This document shows, in pieces, positions 61,556-64,000 of a DNA stretch of 64,000 bases. The notes beneath the pieces are model-generated. The model saw nothing but the letters and a program-made list of their open reading frames with translations. It ran no database searches and was not told where the DNA came from. The DNA comes from Salinirussus salinus (GTDB lineage Archaea; Halobacteriota; Halobacteria; Halobacteriales; Haloarculaceae), in NCBI RefSeq assembly GCF_009831455.1, contig NZ_WOWO01000004.1, forward strand, positions 310,001 through 374,000, in the 5' to 3' direction. The position numbers and the translations under genes were made by a program. Each line of letters opens with the position of its first letter. The stretch's first letter is position 1.

Positions 61556-62527
61556 ATGACAGGCATCCTCGCGCTGGAGCCGACCGACGACGTGGCGACG
61601 TTCGCACAGCGGGTCGAACGACTCGAGTACGATTCCCTGTGGACCGGCGAACTCTGGGGCCGGGACTCCTTCGTGGCGCTGACCCGGGCCGCCGAAGCGA
61701 CCGACGACCTCGGCCTCGGGACTGCGATCGTCAACGTCTACGGGCGCACCCCTGCGACGCTCGCGCAGGCGGCCGCGACCCTCGACAACGCCTCCGGCGG
61801 GCGCTTCCGGCTGGGGCTCGGAACGAGCACCGCGAAGGTCGTCGAGGACCTGCACTCGATGTCCTTCGAGAACCCGCCCCGGCGGACCCACGAGACCGCC
61901 GAACTCGCCGGGGAGTTCCTCACCGCCGAGGGCCGGGTCTCCTACGACGGCGAGCTGTTCTCGGTCGCCGACTTCCCCTCTCTGGGTACGGACGTGCCGG
62001 TGTACACGGCCGCGCTCGGGCCCGCGATGCGGCGCGTGACCGGCCGCGTCGCCGACGGGTGGCTGCCCCACAACATCCCCTTCCACGACCTCGCGAACGC
62101 CTTCGAGACCATCGCCGAGACGGCCCGGGAGGCGGACCGCGACCCCGGCTCGATCACGGTCGCGCCCTACGTCCCCTCGGCGGTCAGCGAGGACCGCGAG
62201 GCGGCCCTCCGAACGGCCCGGGGCCACGTCGCCTACTACGTGGGCAGCGGCGAGGGCTATCGGGCGGCCGTCGCCGCCCATTACGACGGCGCGGACGCGG
62301 TCGCGGAAGCCTGGCGGGAGGGCGACCGCGAGGGCGCACGCGAGGCCGTGACCGACGACATGCTCCAGGGGCTGACCGTCGCCGGCACGCCAGAGGAAGC
62401 CCGCGAGCAGCTGGCCGAGGTCGCGGGCCGCGACATCATCGACGAACCGATCGTGGTGATTCCCGGCGGAGCGAGCGACGAGGTGGCCGACTCGACCGTC
62501 GAGGCGCTCGCGCCGGCCAACCGGTAG
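61556..62527 (+). CDS. LLM-class F420-dependent oxidoreductase (TIGR04024-like)
   Basis: A 323-residue luciferase-like monooxygenase family protein. The pattern [39 protein letters not shown] is typical of F420-using members in halophilic archaea. The substrate is unknown. The ATG at 61556 is chosen for its TATA spacing; the stop is 40 bases before uvrB. Confidence 0.85.
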   Translation: MTGILALEPTDDVATFAQRVERLEYDSLWTGELWGRDSFVALTRAAEATDDLGLGTAIVNVYGRTPATLAQAAATLDNASGGRFRLGLGTSTAKVVEDLHSMSFENPPRRTHETAELAGEFLTAEGRVSYDGELFSVADFPSLGTDVPVYTAALGPAMRRVTGRVADGWLPHNIPFHDLANAFETIAETAREADRDPGSITVAPYVPSAVSEDREAALRTARGHVAYYVGSGEGYRAAVAAHYDGADAVAEAWREGDREGAREAVTDDMLQGLTVAGTPEEAREQLAEVAGRDIIDEPIVVIPGGASDEVADSTVEALAPANR

Positions 62528-62567
62528 AGCGCACGGCTCAAGTCCGTCCGGCCCCACCGTTCTCCCG

Positions 62568-64000
<1,433 letters not shown>

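Overview
The window is a gene-dense stretch of a haloarchaeal chromosome. The evidence is high GC, very acidic proteins, TATA-like boxes about 25-30 bases before most start codons (leaderless transcription), and haloarchaeal hallmark families: HalOD1, Bat-type HTH-10 regulators, CdrL/CdrS with FtsZ2, NcsA, CobY/CbiZ, F420-dependent luciferase-like oxidoreductases and pilin-like proteins. A class such as Haloarculaceae is possible, but the genus cannot be fixed from the sequence. Both edges cut a gene: aspS on the left, uvrB on the right. I see one tRNA gene (Tyr, GTA) and no rRNA, CRISPR array or intact mobile element.

Region by region. 1-9.2 kb: aspartyl-tRNA synthetase, a universal stress protein, a DehI-like protein, topoisomerase I, a Cys/His-rich membrane protein, a 2-hydroxyacid dehydrogenase and a MATE exporter. 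9.3-12.4 kb: a thiol-redox locus with thioredoxin, thioredoxin reductase and a CoA-disulfide-reductase-like flavoprotein. 12.5-19.4 kb: a conserved hypothetical, ATP-dependent DNA ligase, a methyltransferase, a HalOD1 protein, a Bat-like regulator, dUTPase and aconitase. 19.6-22.4 kb: a 919-residue Tat-exported protein with seven tandem beta-rich repeats. 22.4-29.6 kb: an acyl-CoA metabolic island with two CoA ligases, two non-canonical crotonases, a double hot-dog MaoC hydratase and an Asp/Glu-racemase family protein.

30.0-38.4 kb: a type IV pilus-like secretion operon (ATPase, double-T2SSF membrane platform, five dissimilar one-helix pilin-like proteins), followed by a small winged HTH and a convergent 404-residue pilin-like protein. 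38.5-42.1 kb: a MinD-family ATPase with a partner gene, divergent from a 7TM-PAS-GAF-HTH sensor-regulator. 42.4-44.5 kb: SurE and an F420 oxidoreductase. 44.5-52.3 kb: late cobalamin biosynthesis and salvage (cbiP; cobO; then the tight operon HAD-cbiB-cobS-cobY-cobD-cbiZ), interrupted by a Na+/Ca2+-exchanger-type gene on the other strand.

52.4-54.5 kb: a mini zinc ribbon, an AT-rich gap, and a two-gene unit encoding a CGSC protein (cysteine form of the UGSC selenoprotein family) and a 319-residue partner; this pair is the best candidate for an undescribed system. 54.6-57.0 kb: tRNA-Tyr and the cell-division regulon cdrL, cdrS-ftsZ2, with an array of GTAAGAC boxes and palindromes around the cdrS promoter. 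57.0-64 kb: tRNA thiolation NcsA, a conserved hypothetical, an lplA-nfo-methyltransferase cluster, a second F420 oxidoreductase and UvrB.
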